NCBI GenBank assembly: GCA_024508855.1
Contig: JANINJ010000015.1
Span: forward strand, 1 to 58,179
Reading direction: 5' to 3'
Source: Xanthobacteraceae bacterium
Lineage (GTDB): Bacteria; Pseudomonadota; Alphaproteobacteria; Rhizobiales; Xanthobacteraceae
Length of the DNA stretch: 58,179 bases
Of this stretch, positions 27,243-35,921 are shown in pieces. The notes below the pieces were generated by a model. That model was not told where the DNA came from and searched no databases. It worked only from the letters and a program-made list of their open reading frames with translations. The first letter of the stretch is position 1; the number at the start of each line of letters is the position of its first letter. The position numbers and the translations under genes were made by a program.

Positions 27243-28384
27243 TGACCGCGCCGCTGAAGAATTCCGGACCGACCACCGTCGAGGTGGCGCTGGGCGATCG
27301 CGCCTATGACATCGTCATCGGCCGCGATCAGCTTGGCTCGCTCGGCAGCCGCATCGCGGCACTGCGACCCGGCGCGCGCACCGCGATCGTCACCGACCGC
27401 ACCGTGGCGAAACACTGGCTGGCGCAGATCGAGGCGTCGCTGGCGCAGGCCGGCATCGCCCATTCGCACATCGCCGTCGACGAGGGTGAAGGCTCGAAGA
27501 GTTATGCAGGCTTCGCGCAGGTTTGCGAGGCGCTGATCGCGGCGAAGGTCGAACGCAACGATCTGGTGATTGCGCTCGGCGGCGGCGTGGTCGGCGATCT
27601 CGCCGGCTTTGCGGCGGCGGCGGTGCGCCGCGGCGTCGATTTCGTGCAGGTGCCGACCTCGCTGCTGGCGCAGGTGGATTCTTCGGTCGGCGGCAAGACC
27701 GGCATCAATTCGCCGCAAGGCAAGAATCTGGTCGGCGCGTTTCATCAGCCGGTGCTGGTGATCGCCGACACCGCGGTGCTCGATACGCTGTCGCCGCGCC
27801 AGTTCCGCGCCGGCTATGCCGAAGTCGCGAAATACGGCGTGCTGGGCGATGCGGCGTTCTTCGCCTGGCTCGAAGCCAATCACGCCGAAATCTTTTCCGG
27901 CGGCGCGGCGCGCGAGCACGCCATCGCCACATCGTGCCGCGCCAAGGCGGCGATCGTAGCGCGCGACGAACGCGAGAACGGCGAGCGCGCGCTGCTCAAT
28001 CTCGGTCACACCTTCGGCCATGCGCTGGAAGCCGCGACCGGATTTTCCGATCGTCTGTTCCACGGGGAGGGCGTCTCGGTCGGCATGGTGCTGGCGGCGC
28101 AATTGTCGGCGCAACTCGGCATGATCGCGGACGACGATGCGACGCGGGTGCAGCGGCATCTCGCCGATGTCGGGTTGCCGACGCGGTTGCAGGATATTGC
28201 CGGCTTCGCGCAGGAGGGCCTTGCGGACGCCGACGCGCTGATGGCGCTGATGGCGCAGGACAAGAAGGTCAAGCGCGGCAAGCTGACATTCATCCTGCTG
28301 CGCGCAATCGGCCAGGCGGTGATCTCCTCCGATGTCGATCCGGCGACGGTGCGCGATTTTCTGGCACGGAAACTGGCACAGTAA
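27239..28384 (+). CDS. aroB: 3-dehydroquinate synthase
   Basis: A 381-residue AroB that converts DAHP to 3-dehydroquinate, using NAD+ and a divalent metal. The NAD-binding GGGVVGDLAGFAAAAVRRGVDFVQVPTSLLAQVDSSVGGKTGIN stretch is fully conserved. Metal ligands are Glu (AGYAEVAKYGVLGD), His (LNLGHTFGHALEA) and His (FHGEGVSVGMVLAA). Two ATG codons (27239 and 27242) are adjacent; the first overlaps the aroK stop. It is followed after 103 bases by corC. Confidence 0.97.
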   Translation: MMTAPLKNSGPTTVEVALGDRAYDIVIGRDQLGSLGSRIAALRPGARTAIVTDRTVAKHWLAQIEASLAQAGIAHSHIAVDEGEGSKSYAGFAQVCEALIAAKVERNDLVIALGGGVVGDLAGFAAAAVRRGVDFVQVPTSLLAQVDSSVGGKTGINSPQGKNLVGAFHQPVLVIADTAVLDTLSPRQFRAGYAEVAKYGVLGDAAFFAWLEANHAEIFSGGAAREHAIATSCRAKAAIVARDERENGERALLNLGHTFGHALEAATGFSDRLFHGEGVSVGMVLAAQLSAQLGMIADDDATRVQRHLADVGLPTRLQDIAGFAQEGLADADALMALMAQDKKVKRGKLTFILLRAIGQAVISSDVDPATVRDFLARKLAQ

Positions 28385-28487
28385 ATCGCACCGGATTGCC
28401 TTGTCGTTATTGCTCTGTCGTTGTTGCCTGCAATGACGGTTGCAGGTGAATGCAAGACAACCGTTCAATCGAAGTGATGGTCACGCC

Positions 28488-29792
28488 ATGGACTGGATTT
28501 CTTTCGCTATCGTCATCGCGCTGCTGCTGACGTCTGCGTTCTTTTCTGCCAGCGAAACCGCACTTACCGGCGCCTCGCGCGCCAGCATGATGCGGCTTGC
28601 GAAACAGGGCAGCACCCAGGCCGGTGTGGTCGCCAGCCTGATGACCATGCGCGAGCGCATGATCGGGACGCTGCTGCTCGGTAACAACATCGCCAATATC
28701 GGCGCCTCGGCGCTGGCGACCGGTGTGTTCACCGCCTGGTTCGGTGATCTCGGCGTGCTTTATGCCACCGGTGTGATGACCGTGCTGGTGGTGATCTTTG
28801 CCGAAGTGCTGCCGAAAACCATTGCGATCAATGCTCCCGACCGGCTGTCGCTTCTGGTGGCGGCGCCGGTGAAGCTGCTGTCGTTGTTGATGGGGCCGGT
28901 GCTGACCATCATCGAAGGCGTGGTGCGGTTGTTGACGCGCATGCTCGGCATTCGCATCGGCGCCAATCAGCCGATCCTGTCGCCGACCGAGCGGCTGCGC
29001 GGCGCGGTCGATCTGATCCATCATGAAGGCGGCGTCGAGAAGCAGGATCGGGACATGCTCGGCGGCCTGCTCGATTTGCGTGAATTGCAGGTCTCCGACG
29101 TCATGGTCCACCGCACCGAGATGGTGACGATCAATGCCGATCTGCCGCCGGAAGATCTGGTGCGCGAAGTGCTCGCCAGCGAATACACCCGCATCCCGCT
29201 GTGGCGCGACAAGCCGGAGAACATCATCGGCGTGCTGCACGCCAAGGATCTGCTGCGCGCGATCCGCGCGTCGGACGGCGACACGTCGAAGATCGACGCC
29301 AGCGCCATCGCGCTGCCGCCGTGGTTCGTGCCGGAAATGCGCTCGGTGTCCGAACAGCTCAAGGCGTTCCGCCGCCGCAAGACCCACTTCGCGTTGGTGG
29401 TCGACGAATACGGCGAAGTCGAAGGCATGGTGACGCTGGAAGACATCCTCGAGGAAATCGTCGGCGACATTTCCGACGAGCATGACGACGTCGTGGCCGG
29501 CGTGCGCGTGCAGCCCGATGGCTCTGTCGTGGTCGATGGTTCGGTGCCGATCCGCGATCTCAACCGCGCCATGGACTGGCATTTGCCGGACGAGGAAGCG
29601 ACCACGGTGGCCGGTCTCGTCATTCACGAGGCGCGATCGATCCCGGAGCGCGGGCAGAGTTTTACGTTCCACGACTTCCGTTTCCGCGTACTGCGCCGCG
29701 AGCGCAATCGCATCACTGCGCTGCGCATCGGTCCGTTGCCCCGTGAGAGCGAAACGCCGGAAAAGCGGCGTCGCGCTGGAACGGCATTCTGA
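28488..29792 (+). CDS. HlyC/CorC family membrane protein with CBS domains
   Basis: A 434-residue CNNM/CorC-type protein. The N-terminal DUF21 domain has about four helices and the motif FSASETALTGASRASMMRLA near the start. Two CBS domains follow (about residues 200-320: DVMVHRTEMVTINADLPPEDLVREVLASEYTRIPLWRD... and FVPEMRSVSEQLKAFRRRKTHFALVVDEYGEVEGMVTLEDILEEIVGDI). The CorC_HlyC transporter-associated domain comes last (GSVVVDGSVPIRDLNRAMDW). Family members export magnesium or sense it. The haemolysin name is historical. It is transcribed with aroK-aroB and followed by the SDR gene. Confidence 0.92.
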   Translation: MDWISFAIVIALLLTSAFFSASETALTGASRASMMRLAKQGSTQAGVVASLMTMRERMIGTLLLGNNIANIGASALATGVFTAWFGDLGVLYATGVMTVLVVIFAEVLPKTIAINAPDRLSLLVAAPVKLLSLLMGPVLTIIEGVVRLLTRMLGIRIGANQPILSPTERLRGAVDLIHHEGGVEKQDRDMLGGLLDLRELQVSDVMVHRTEMVTINADLPPEDLVREVLASEYTRIPLWRDKPENIIGVLHAKDLLRAIRASDGDTSKIDASAIALPPWFVPEMRSVSEQLKAFRRRKTHFALVVDEYGEVEGMVTLEDILEEIVGDISDEHDDVVAGVRVQPDGSVVVDGSVPIRDLNRAMDWHLPDEEATTVAGLVIHEARSIPERGQSFTFHDFRFRVLRRERNRITALRIGPLPRESETPEKRRRAGTAF

Positions 29793-29837
29793 CGATTTGA
29801 TTCAATCGCCTGATTTTTGTCGAAGGAGCATTCCCCA

Positions 29838-30542
29838 ATGGCTGGTTCGAAAGTTGCGATCATCACTGCCGGCGGCAGCGGCATGGGGGCGGGCGCCGCG
29901 CGCAAACTCGCGTCGGACGGGTTCGATGTCGCGATCCTGTCATCGTCCGGCAAAGGCGAGGCGTTGGCGGCCGAGCTTGGCGGTATCGGCGTTACCGGCT
30001 CCAACCAGTCGCCGGCCGATCTGCAGCGGCTGGTCGATCAGGTCATGGCGCGCTGGGGCCGCGTTGATGTGCTGGTCAACAGCGCCGGCCATGGCCCGCG
30101 CGGCTCCATCGCGGAGTTGTCCGACGACGACTGGCATCGCGGCATGGAGGTGTATTTCCTCAACGTGGTGCGGCCGACGCGGCTGGTGGCGCCGATCATG
30201 CAAAAGCAGAAATCCGGCGTTATCATCAACATTTCCAGTTTCTCGGCAGTCGAGCCCGATCCGGTATTCCCGACGTCGAGCGTGTTTCGCGCCGGGCTTG
30301 CGGCCTATACCAAGCTGTTTGCCGACAAATATGCCGCGGACAATGTGCGCATGAACAATGTGTTGCCGGGGTTCATCGACAGCCTTGCGGAAAAATCCGA
30401 GTTTCGCGAACGGATTCCGATGGGGCGCTACGGCCATGTCGCGGAGGTCAGTGATGTCGTGGCGTTTCTGGCCTCAAGCGGTGCGGGTTACATCACCGGC
30501 CAGAATATTCGCGTCGACGGCGGCATCACCCGTTCGCCGTAA
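29838..30542 (+). CDS. Short-chain dehydrogenase/reductase-like protein with atypical active site
   Basis: A 234-residue SDR fold. The nucleotide-binding Gly motif TAGGSGMGAGAA (residues 10-21), the NSAG motif (81-84) and the catalytic-position Ser133/Ser134 (NISSF) are all present. The C-terminal LPGFIDS and GQNIRVDGGI blocks are also intact. The YxxxK pair is absent: the alignment SSVFRAGLAAYTK places Ser147 at the Tyr position and Arg151 at the Lys position. It may therefore use a different proton-relay residue or have lost oxidoreductase activity. The ATG at 29838 has a strong GAAGGAG 10 bases upstream. The gene converges on bolA. Confidence 0.87.
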   Translation: MAGSKVAIITAGGSGMGAGAARKLASDGFDVAILSSSGKGEALAAELGGIGVTGSNQSPADLQRLVDQVMARWGRVDVLVNSAGHGPRGSIAELSDDDWHRGMEVYFLNVVRPTRLVAPIMQKQKSGVIINISSFSAVEPDPVFPTSSVFRAGLAAYTKLFADKYAADNVRMNNVLPGFIDSLAEKSEFRERIPMGRYGHVAEVSDVVAFLASSGAGYITGQNIRVDGGITRSP

Positions 30543-30575
30543 TATTTCGTACAGAAGGTGTCCGGTTCTCCCGGC

Positions 30576-30857
30576 TTATTCTCCTGGAGCCTGGGCCTTG
30601 AGCGCCAGCGCATGCACGCCGGCGGTGAGTTCGTCGGCCAGTACCTGATTGATCATGCGGTGACGATCGATCCGGCTCTTCCCTTCGAAGGCCGGCGACA
30701 CAATATAGACCCTGAAGTGGGTTTCGCCGCCCGGCCGGTGGCCGGCATGGCCCGCATGCAAATGCGACTCATCGATGACATCGAGGCTTTCGGGCGCGAA
30801 AGCTTCGTTCAACTTTTTCGTGATAGCTTGCCGGGTGCGGTTTTCTGTGGCGCTCAT
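30576..30857 (-). CDS. BolA family protein
   Basis: A 93-residue BolA domain protein. The core HLHAGHAGHRPGGETHFRVYIVSPAFEGKSRIDRHRMINQVLADEL contains the conserved His and the F-x-G-x-S/x-R-H signature that binds an Fe-S cluster with a monothiol glutaredoxin. BolA proteins act in Fe-S trafficking and cell-envelope stress. The gene is divergent from the DnaJ-like gene and convergent with the SDR gene. Confidence 0.95.
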   Translation of the reverse strand: MSATENRTRQAITKKLNEAFAPESLDVIDESHLHAGHAGHRPGGETHFRVYIVSPAFEGKSRIDRHRMINQVLADELTAGVHALALKAQAPGE

Positions 30858-30984
30858 GGTCAGCCGGATTACGTCGATTGAATATGGCCGTCAATCGTAT
30901 CCCGGGCGGCGTCCGAAAAAACAATTTCGCGCAATTGCGTTGTCAAGACTTGAAGCGTTGCGCATAGCGGTGTCAAAGACAGTC

Positions 30985-31632
30985 ATGCCTATCGACTCTT
31001 CCAAATTCTTCGACAGCATTCGCATCAAGCCCAACAAGCTGAGCGCGAAGGCGCAGGCGCGCGTCCGCGAAGAGTCGATCATGTGTGAGTGGCCGGAATG
31101 CAAGAACAAGGGGCCGCATCGCGCGCCCAAGGGCCGGGGCAAAGAGAAGGAATACTGGCACTTCTGCCTCAACCACGTGCGCGAATACAATCAGTCGTAC
31201 AATTTCTTCCAGGGCATGAATGCTGACGCGGTTGCGCGCTATCAGAAGGACGCGTTGACCGGCCATCGCCCGACCTGGAAGATGGGTGCCAACGGCACCA
31301 AGGGCAAAGGCAAGACCGCCGAAGCCGATCTGGAAAGCGCCATTGATCCGTTCGCCATGTTCAACGAGATGAATGGGCGCAACAAGTTTCGCGCGAATGC
31401 GAGCGCGGAGCCCAAGGCGGAAACGCGGAAAATCTTCAATGCCGAGCGCAAGGCGCTGCAGGTGATGGGGCTCGGCCCCGATGCGACGCTTGAGACCGTC
31501 AAGGCGCAGTACAAGCTGCTGGTCAAGCAGCACCATCCCGATGCCAATGGCGGCGATCGCTCCACCGAGGATCGCCTGATCGAGATCATCAAGGCGTATA
31601 ATTATCTCAAGACCGTGGTGCGCGGCGCCTGA
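30985..31632 (+). CDS. DnaJ-domain protein with N-terminal Cys cluster
   Basis: A 215-residue protein. The J domain is at the C-terminus (about residues 155-212), reversed from classical DnaJ, with the HPD tripeptide at 184-186 (KQHHPDANGG). The N-terminal part has Cys34, Cys39, Cys61 and His64 (CEWPECKNKG ... WHFCLNHVREYN), which looks like a metal-binding site. A Gly/Lys linker joins the two parts. It would stimulate an Hsp70 toward a specific partner. The position between bolA and the cobaltochelatase genes is shared by related genomes as I know them, which hints at metal-cofactor work. The ATG at 30985 is chosen because earlier codons lie in the opposed bolA promoter. Confidence 0.88.
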   Translation: MPIDSSKFFDSIRIKPNKLSAKAQARVREESIMCEWPECKNKGPHRAPKGRGKEKEYWHFCLNHVREYNQSYNFFQGMNADAVARYQKDALTGHRPTWKMGANGTKGKGKTAEADLESAIDPFAMFNEMNGRNKFRANASAEPKAETRKIFNAERKALQVMGLGPDATLETVKAQYKLLVKQHHPDANGGDRSTEDRLIEIIKAYNYLKTVVRGA

Positions 31633-31653
31633 GCTTTCTGTCGCGCGCGCCTC

Positions 31654-32310
31654 TCATTCCGGCCGTTTCGCGCGCACGTTGATGCCGCGGCGATGCCGCA
31701 GCCACCACACCGCAAGACCTGCGACCAGTCCGCCGACAATGACGAGCGGCATCCAGTAATGCCGGGCGAGGGCGGCGGGATGTGCGAATCCGCCGTAGCG
31801 ATGCAGTATCGTCACCGCCAATACTCCCGGCAGCACATGCGCCAGCGCCCATAGCACGATGGCCGGAATGTTGACCGCGTAGAACCGTGGCGGCGGCATG
31901 CCCAGCGCGCCGGCGGTGATCGGCACCACCGCCCGCACCGGCGCGACGAAACGTGCGAGGAACACTGCCAGCGTGCCGTAGCGCTCGAAGAAGGTTTCGC
32001 TCTGCGCCACGATGCCGGGATAGCGCGACAGCGGCCACGCGTTGAGAATGCCGAGCTTGGAGCGATGGCCGATCCAGAACGCCGTGCCGTCGCCGATGAT
32101 CGCGCCCGTGATGGCGCTGGCCAGCACCGGAACGAGATGCAGTTCGCCCCCTGGGATCAGGGCGCTCATCGCCAGGATGATGGTCGTTCCCGGAATCACC
32201 GAGCCGATGATCGGCACGGCTTCGAGCAGTGCCGCAAGGAATAGGGTTGCATAGGCGAGGATGCCGTGCGCGCCGACGAATCCCACCAGTTGATCGATCA
32301 GTGATGCCAA
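31654..32310 (-). CDS. DedA family membrane protein
   Basis: A 218-residue protein of the DedA/VTT superfamily, flippase-like proteins for undecaprenyl phosphate or phospholipids. The characteristic re-entrant-loop motifs are visible: ALLEAVPIIGSVIPGTTIILAMSALIPGG and FLARFVAPVRAVVPITAGALGMPPPRFYAVN (with the essential R...G.....AG). Several helices and a basic C-terminal tail complete the protein. It is divergent from cobS and converges with the DnaJ-like gene. Confidence 0.92.
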   Translation of the reverse strand: MASLIDQLVGFVGAHGILAYATLFLAALLEAVPIIGSVIPGTTIILAMSALIPGGELHLVPVLASAITGAIIGDGTAFWIGHRSKLGILNAWPLSRYPGIVAQSETFFERYGTLAVFLARFVAPVRAVVPITAGALGMPPPRFYAVNIPAIVLWALAHVLPGVLAVTILHRYGGFAHPAALARHYWMPLVIVGGLVAGLAVWWLRHRRGINVRAKRPE

Positions 32311-32622
32311 ATCTTCGTCCTGCCCGTTGGTCCTGCCGTTGCAGATATAGTGTTACGATCTGTCGTCGGTCGCTCTCAACGAACAGAGCCGCTGCCGGGT
32401 CCTGCATGCCGAGATGCACAAAAATGCGGCCCAGCCTCCAGTGATTCGCAGGGCAGCCTTTCAAAATCCGCACCAAGAGCTTATCTTGATGATTATTCTA
32501 CGGAACTTTGATCGTGTGGCGGGCTTCTGCCAACGGGTCGTCTCTGCTAGGTTCCGAACAATGCCCAACCGCAGCCAATGAACGTATCTGGTTTCGGGAG
32601 TGCCCGAGACCTCGGAGGACTG
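32311..32622. other. 312-base divergent region between dedA and cobS; no riboswitch seen
   Basis: I looked for a cobalamin riboswitch B12 box upstream of cobS and did not find its conserved core. No gene is supported. A GGAGG ribosome-binding site for cobS is at 32613-32617. The segment near 32490-32510 is AT-rich (TGATTATTCTACGG) and is the likeliest promoter area. Confidence 0.45.
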
Positions 32623-33618
32623 ATGACCGCCGCTATGACCAAATCGCAGGAAATCACCGGATTGCCGGACATGAAGGTCTCGGTCCGGCAGGTATTCGGC
32701 ATCGACAGCGACCTGGAAGTGCCTGCCTATTCCGAAGTCGATCCGCATGTGCCGGATGTCGATCCGGACTACCGTTTCGACCGTCCAACCACGCTGGCGA
32801 TCCTTGCAGGCTTCGCGCACAACCGCCGCGTCATGGTCACGGGCTTCCACGGCACCGGCAAGTCGACCCACATCGAGCAGGTGGCGGCGCGGCTGAACTG
32901 GCCCTGCGTGCGCGTCAACCTCGACAGCCACATCAGCCGTATCGATCTGGTCGGCAAGGATTCGATCGTGGTCAAGGACGGCAAGCAGGTCACCGAATTC
33001 CGCGACGGCATCCTGCCGTGGGCGCTCCAGCATAACGTCGCGCTGGTATTCGACGAATACGACGCCGGCCGTCCGGACGTGATGTTCGTGATCCAGCGCG
33101 TGCTGGAGGTCTCCGGCCGCCTGACGCTGCTCGACCAGAACAAGGTCATCAAGCCGCATCCGTCGTTCCGGCTGTTCGCCACCGCCAACACCGTCGGTCT
33201 CGGCGACACGTCGGGCCTCTATCACGGCACCCAGCAGATCAACCAGGGCCAGATGGACCGCTGGTCGATCGTCACCACGCTGAACTATCTGACGCACGAC
33301 GAGGAAGTCGAGATCGTGCTGGCCAAGGCGCATCACTATCGCACGCCGGAAGGCCGCGACACCGTCGGCAAGATGGTGCGACTCGCCGACCTGACGCGCA
33401 ATGCCTTCGCCAACGGCGATCTGTCCACGGTGATGAGCCCGCGTACCGTCATCACCTGGGCCGAGAACACCGAGATTTTCGGCGATATGGGTTTTGCGTT
33501 CCGCGTCACCTTCCTCAACAAGTGCGACGAACTCGAACGGCCGCTGGTCGCCGAGTTCTATCAGCGCTGCTTCAACGTCGACCTGCCGGAATCCTCCGTC
33601 AACGTCGCGCTGAGCTGA
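32623..33618 (+). CDS. cobS: Aerobic cobaltochelatase subunit CobS
   Basis: A 331-residue AAA+ ATPase that, with CobT and CobN, inserts cobalt into hydrogenobyrinic acid a,c-diamide in aerobic vitamin B12 synthesis. Walker A is GFHGTGKS (74-81), Walker [16 protein letters not shown], and the sensor [30 protein letters not shown] is CobS-specific. The N-terminal [22 protein letters not shown] is also diagnostic. The ATG at 32623 has GGAGG 5 bases upstream; a second ATG at 32635 is possible. cobN is not in the window. cobT follows after a 164-base gap holding a palindromic repeat. Confidence 0.96.
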   Translation: MTAAMTKSQEITGLPDMKVSVRQVFGIDSDLEVPAYSEVDPHVPDVDPDYRFDRPTTLAILAGFAHNRRVMVTGFHGTGKSTHIEQVAARLNWPCVRVNLDSHISRIDLVGKDSIVVKDGKQVTEFRDGILPWALQHNVALVFDEYDAGRPDVMFVIQRVLEVSGRLTLLDQNKVIKPHPSFRLFATANTVGLGDTSGLYHGTQQINQGQMDRWSIVTTLNYLTHDEEVEIVLAKAHHYRTPEGRDTVGKMVRLADLTRNAFANGDLSTVMSPRTVITWAENTEIFGDMGFAFRVTFLNKCDELERPLVAEFYQRCFNVDLPESSVNVALS

Positions 33619-33630
33619 GGCACCGTCTTC

Positions 33631-33765
33631 TTCCCTCTCCCCTTGTGGGAGAGGGTGCCTTCGCGAAGCGAAGGCGGGTGAGGGGTGATACCCCTCGTAT
33701 CCATAAGTCCCCTCATCCGGCACGGACTTCGTCCGCGCCACCTTCTCCCACAAGGGGAGAAGGAA
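33631..33765. repeat. Dispersed palindromic repeat, type B, between cobS and cobT
   Basis: Ends TTCCCTCTCC and GGAGAAGGAA pair imperfectly. Inner arms TTGTGGGAGAGGGTG and CACCTTCTCCCACAA form the stem. It closely resembles 17017-17167. It sits inside what should be one operon, so it may lower or tune cobT expression relative to cobS. Confidence 0.8.
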
Positions 33766-33782
33766 AAGAGGCCCGAACCGCG

Positions 33783-35696
33783 ATGAGTACGACACCGACC
33801 ATCAACAAATTCCGCACCGGAGCGAAGGAAGCTCCCGCCGAGCCGTTCAAGCGCGCGGTGACGTCGTGCCTGCGCGCCATCGCCCGGAAGCCGGAGCTGG
33901 AAGTTACCTTTGCGGCCGAGCGGCCCGGTCTTTCGCCGGGCAAGGCGCGGCTGCCGGAGCCGGCACGCAAGCTCTCCAAGCGCGATGCCGCCATCGTGCG
34001 CGGCCACGCGGATTCCATCGCGCTCAAGCTCGCCTGTCACGACCCGAAAGTGCATCGCAAGCTGATGCCGGGCAATCCGCAGGCGCGCGGCGTGTTCGAT
34101 GCCATGGAGCAGGCCCGCGTCGAGGCGATCGGCTCGCGGCGCATGGCGGGCGTGGCGAAAAACCTCACCGCGATGCTCGACGACCATTTCCATCGCGGCA
34201 AGTTCGACGAGATCACCGACCGCGCCGATGCGCCGCTGGCCGACGCGCTGGCGATGATGGTGCGCGAGCGCCTGACCGGACTGGCGCCGCCTGCGGCCGC
34301 GCGCAAGGTAGTCGATCTGTGGCGTCCGATTCTCGAAGAGAAGATCGGCGCACGGCTCGACCGGCTCGATCGGCTCACCGAGGATCAGGCGCGCTTCGGC
34401 GACGAGGTCCATGACCTGCTGGATGCACTCGACCTCGGCGACGACCGCGACGCCGATGCGGAAGAGGACGAGAACCAGGACGACAATCGCGAAGGCGAGA
34501 ACGATCAGTCCGGCTCCGACGGTTCGCCCGATACCGAAGCCGCGCAGGAGATGAGCGCCGAGCAGGCCGAGGCCACCACGGACGAGATGTCCGACAGCGC
34601 CATGGAAAGCGCGCAGGCTTCGACCAGCGACACCTTCGACGACAGCGAACTCGGTGACGACGAAACGCCGGGCGAGGCCACGCGGCCGAATTCGCGCGGC
34701 CAGAACGAACCGCGCGGCCCGGAATATCACGCCTTCGCGCCGAAGTTCGACGAAGTGGTGGCCGCGGAAGATCTCTGCGATCACGACGAATTGGAGCGGC
34801 TGCGCAGCTATCTCGACAAGCAGCTCGCGCATCTGCAGGGCATCGTGGCGCGGCTCGCCAATCGGTTGCAGCGCCGCTTGATGGCGCAGCAGAACCGCGC
34901 CTGGGATTTCGACCTGGAGGAAGGCATCCTCGACCCGGCGCGGCTGTCGCGCGTGGTCACCGATCCGTTCCATCCGCTGTCGTTCATGCACGAGAAGGAA
35001 GCGACCTTCCGCGATACAGTCGTCACGTTGCTGCTCGACAATTCCGGCTCGATGCGCGGCCGCCCCATCACGGTGGCGGCGACCTGCGCCGACATCCTGG
35101 CGCGGACGCTGGAGCGTTGCGGCGTCAAGGTCGAGATTCTCGGCTTCACCACGCGCGCGTGGAAGGGCGGGCAGTCGCGCGAGGCGTGGCTCGCCGCCGG
35201 CAAGCCGGCCAATCCGGGCCGCCTCAACGATCTGCGCCACATCATCTACAAGTCGGCGGACGCGCCGTGGCGTCGCGCGCGGAAGAATCTCGGGCTGATG
35301 ATGCGCGAGGGGCTGCTGAAGGAAAACATCGACGGCGAGGCGCTGGACTGGGCACACAAACGGCTGCTCGGACGTTCCGAACAGCGCAAGATCCTGATGA
35401 TGATCTCGGACGGTGCGCCGGTCGACGACTCGACGCTGTCGGTCAATGCCGGCAACTATCTCGAGCGGCATCTGCGCTGGGTCATCGAGGAGATCGAGAC
35501 GCGCTCTCCGGTCGAACTGATCGCCATCGGCATCGGCCATGACGTGACGCGCTACTATCGCCGCGCGGTGACCATCGTCGACGCCGAAGAACTCGGCGGC
35601 GCGATCACCGAAAAGCTCGCGGAGCTGTTCAGCGAAACCCAGAGCGCGGCACCCGAACCGTCGCGCGGCACGCGCCGCCGCCGGTTGCATTCCTGA
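33783..35696 (+). CDS. cobT: Aerobic cobaltochelatase subunit CobT
   Basis: A 637-residue partner of CobS. The N-terminal half is alpha-helical. A long, extremely acidic linker follows (roughly residues 220-310, [18 protein letters not shown] and similar), then a C-terminal von Willebrand A-type domain with a MIDAS motif DNSGS at Asp419-Ser423 ([14 protein letters not shown]). The CobS/CobT pair resembles the ChlI/ChlD subunits of magnesium chelatase. The ATG at 33783 is chosen because the extended open frame upstream runs through the repeat. The C-terminus ends in a basic [10 protein letters not shown] tail. The length is normal for the family. Confidence 0.95.
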   Translation: MSTTPTINKFRTGAKEAPAEPFKRAVTSCLRAIARKPELEVTFAAERPGLSPGKARLPEPARKLSKRDAAIVRGHADSIALKLACHDPKVHRKLMPGNPQARGVFDAMEQARVEAIGSRRMAGVAKNLTAMLDDHFHRGKFDEITDRADAPLADALAMMVRERLTGLAPPAAARKVVDLWRPILEEKIGARLDRLDRLTEDQARFGDEVHDLLDALDLGDDRDADAEEDENQDDNREGENDQSGSDGSPDTEAAQEMSAEQAEATTDEMSDSAMESAQASTSDTFDDSELGDDETPGEATRPNSRGQNEPRGPEYHAFAPKFDEVVAAEDLCDHDELERLRSYLDKQLAHLQGIVARLANRLQRRLMAQQNRAWDFDLEEGILDPARLSRVVTDPFHPLSFMHEKEATFRDTVVTLLLDNSGSMRGRPITVAATCADILARTLERCGVKVEILGFTTRAWKGGQSREAWLAAGKPANPGRLNDLRHIIYKSADAPWRRARKNLGLMMREGLLKENIDGEALDWAHKRLLGRSEQRKILMMISDGAPVDDSTLSVNAGNYLERHLRWVIEEIETRSPVELIAIGIGHDVTRYYRRAVTIVDAEELGGAITEKLAELFSETQSAAPEPSRGTRRRRLHS

Positions 35697-35713
35697 GTGG
35701 CCAGATGCGACCT

Positions 35714-35757
35714 GCTCTCTCGCCCCGCTTGCGGGGAGAGGGTTGGGGTGAGGGGTT
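35714..35757. repeat. Dispersed palindromic repeat, type B fragment
   Basis: CTCTCTCGCCCCGC-tt-GCGGGGAGAG followed by GGTTGGGGTGAGGGG. It is the short single-hairpin form of the family, just after cobT. A degenerate type A end (GCCCGGCCATGACG) follows at about 35832-35845. Confidence 0.65.
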
Positions 35758-35921
35758 GATCGAGATCGGCGTTATGCTGGACGTCCATGTTTTCTTTCCG
35801 GTCATTGTTGAAGACGTGGGCGGATAGGGCAGGCCCGGCCATGACGATCGGAAAGAGATTCGTTGTCGCCGCGCCGACTGCGCATTTCCTCCTCCGCAAG
35901 GGCGAGGAGTGCAGGCCGCGC

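Noticed and set aside
32311-32622. Cobalamin riboswitch upstream of cobS
   Set aside because: The conserved B12-box core is not present in either orientation by eye.
33522-33782. N-terminal extension of CobT through the palindromic repeat
   Set aside because: The added residues are translated repeat sequence; the ATG at 33783 gives the family N-terminus.
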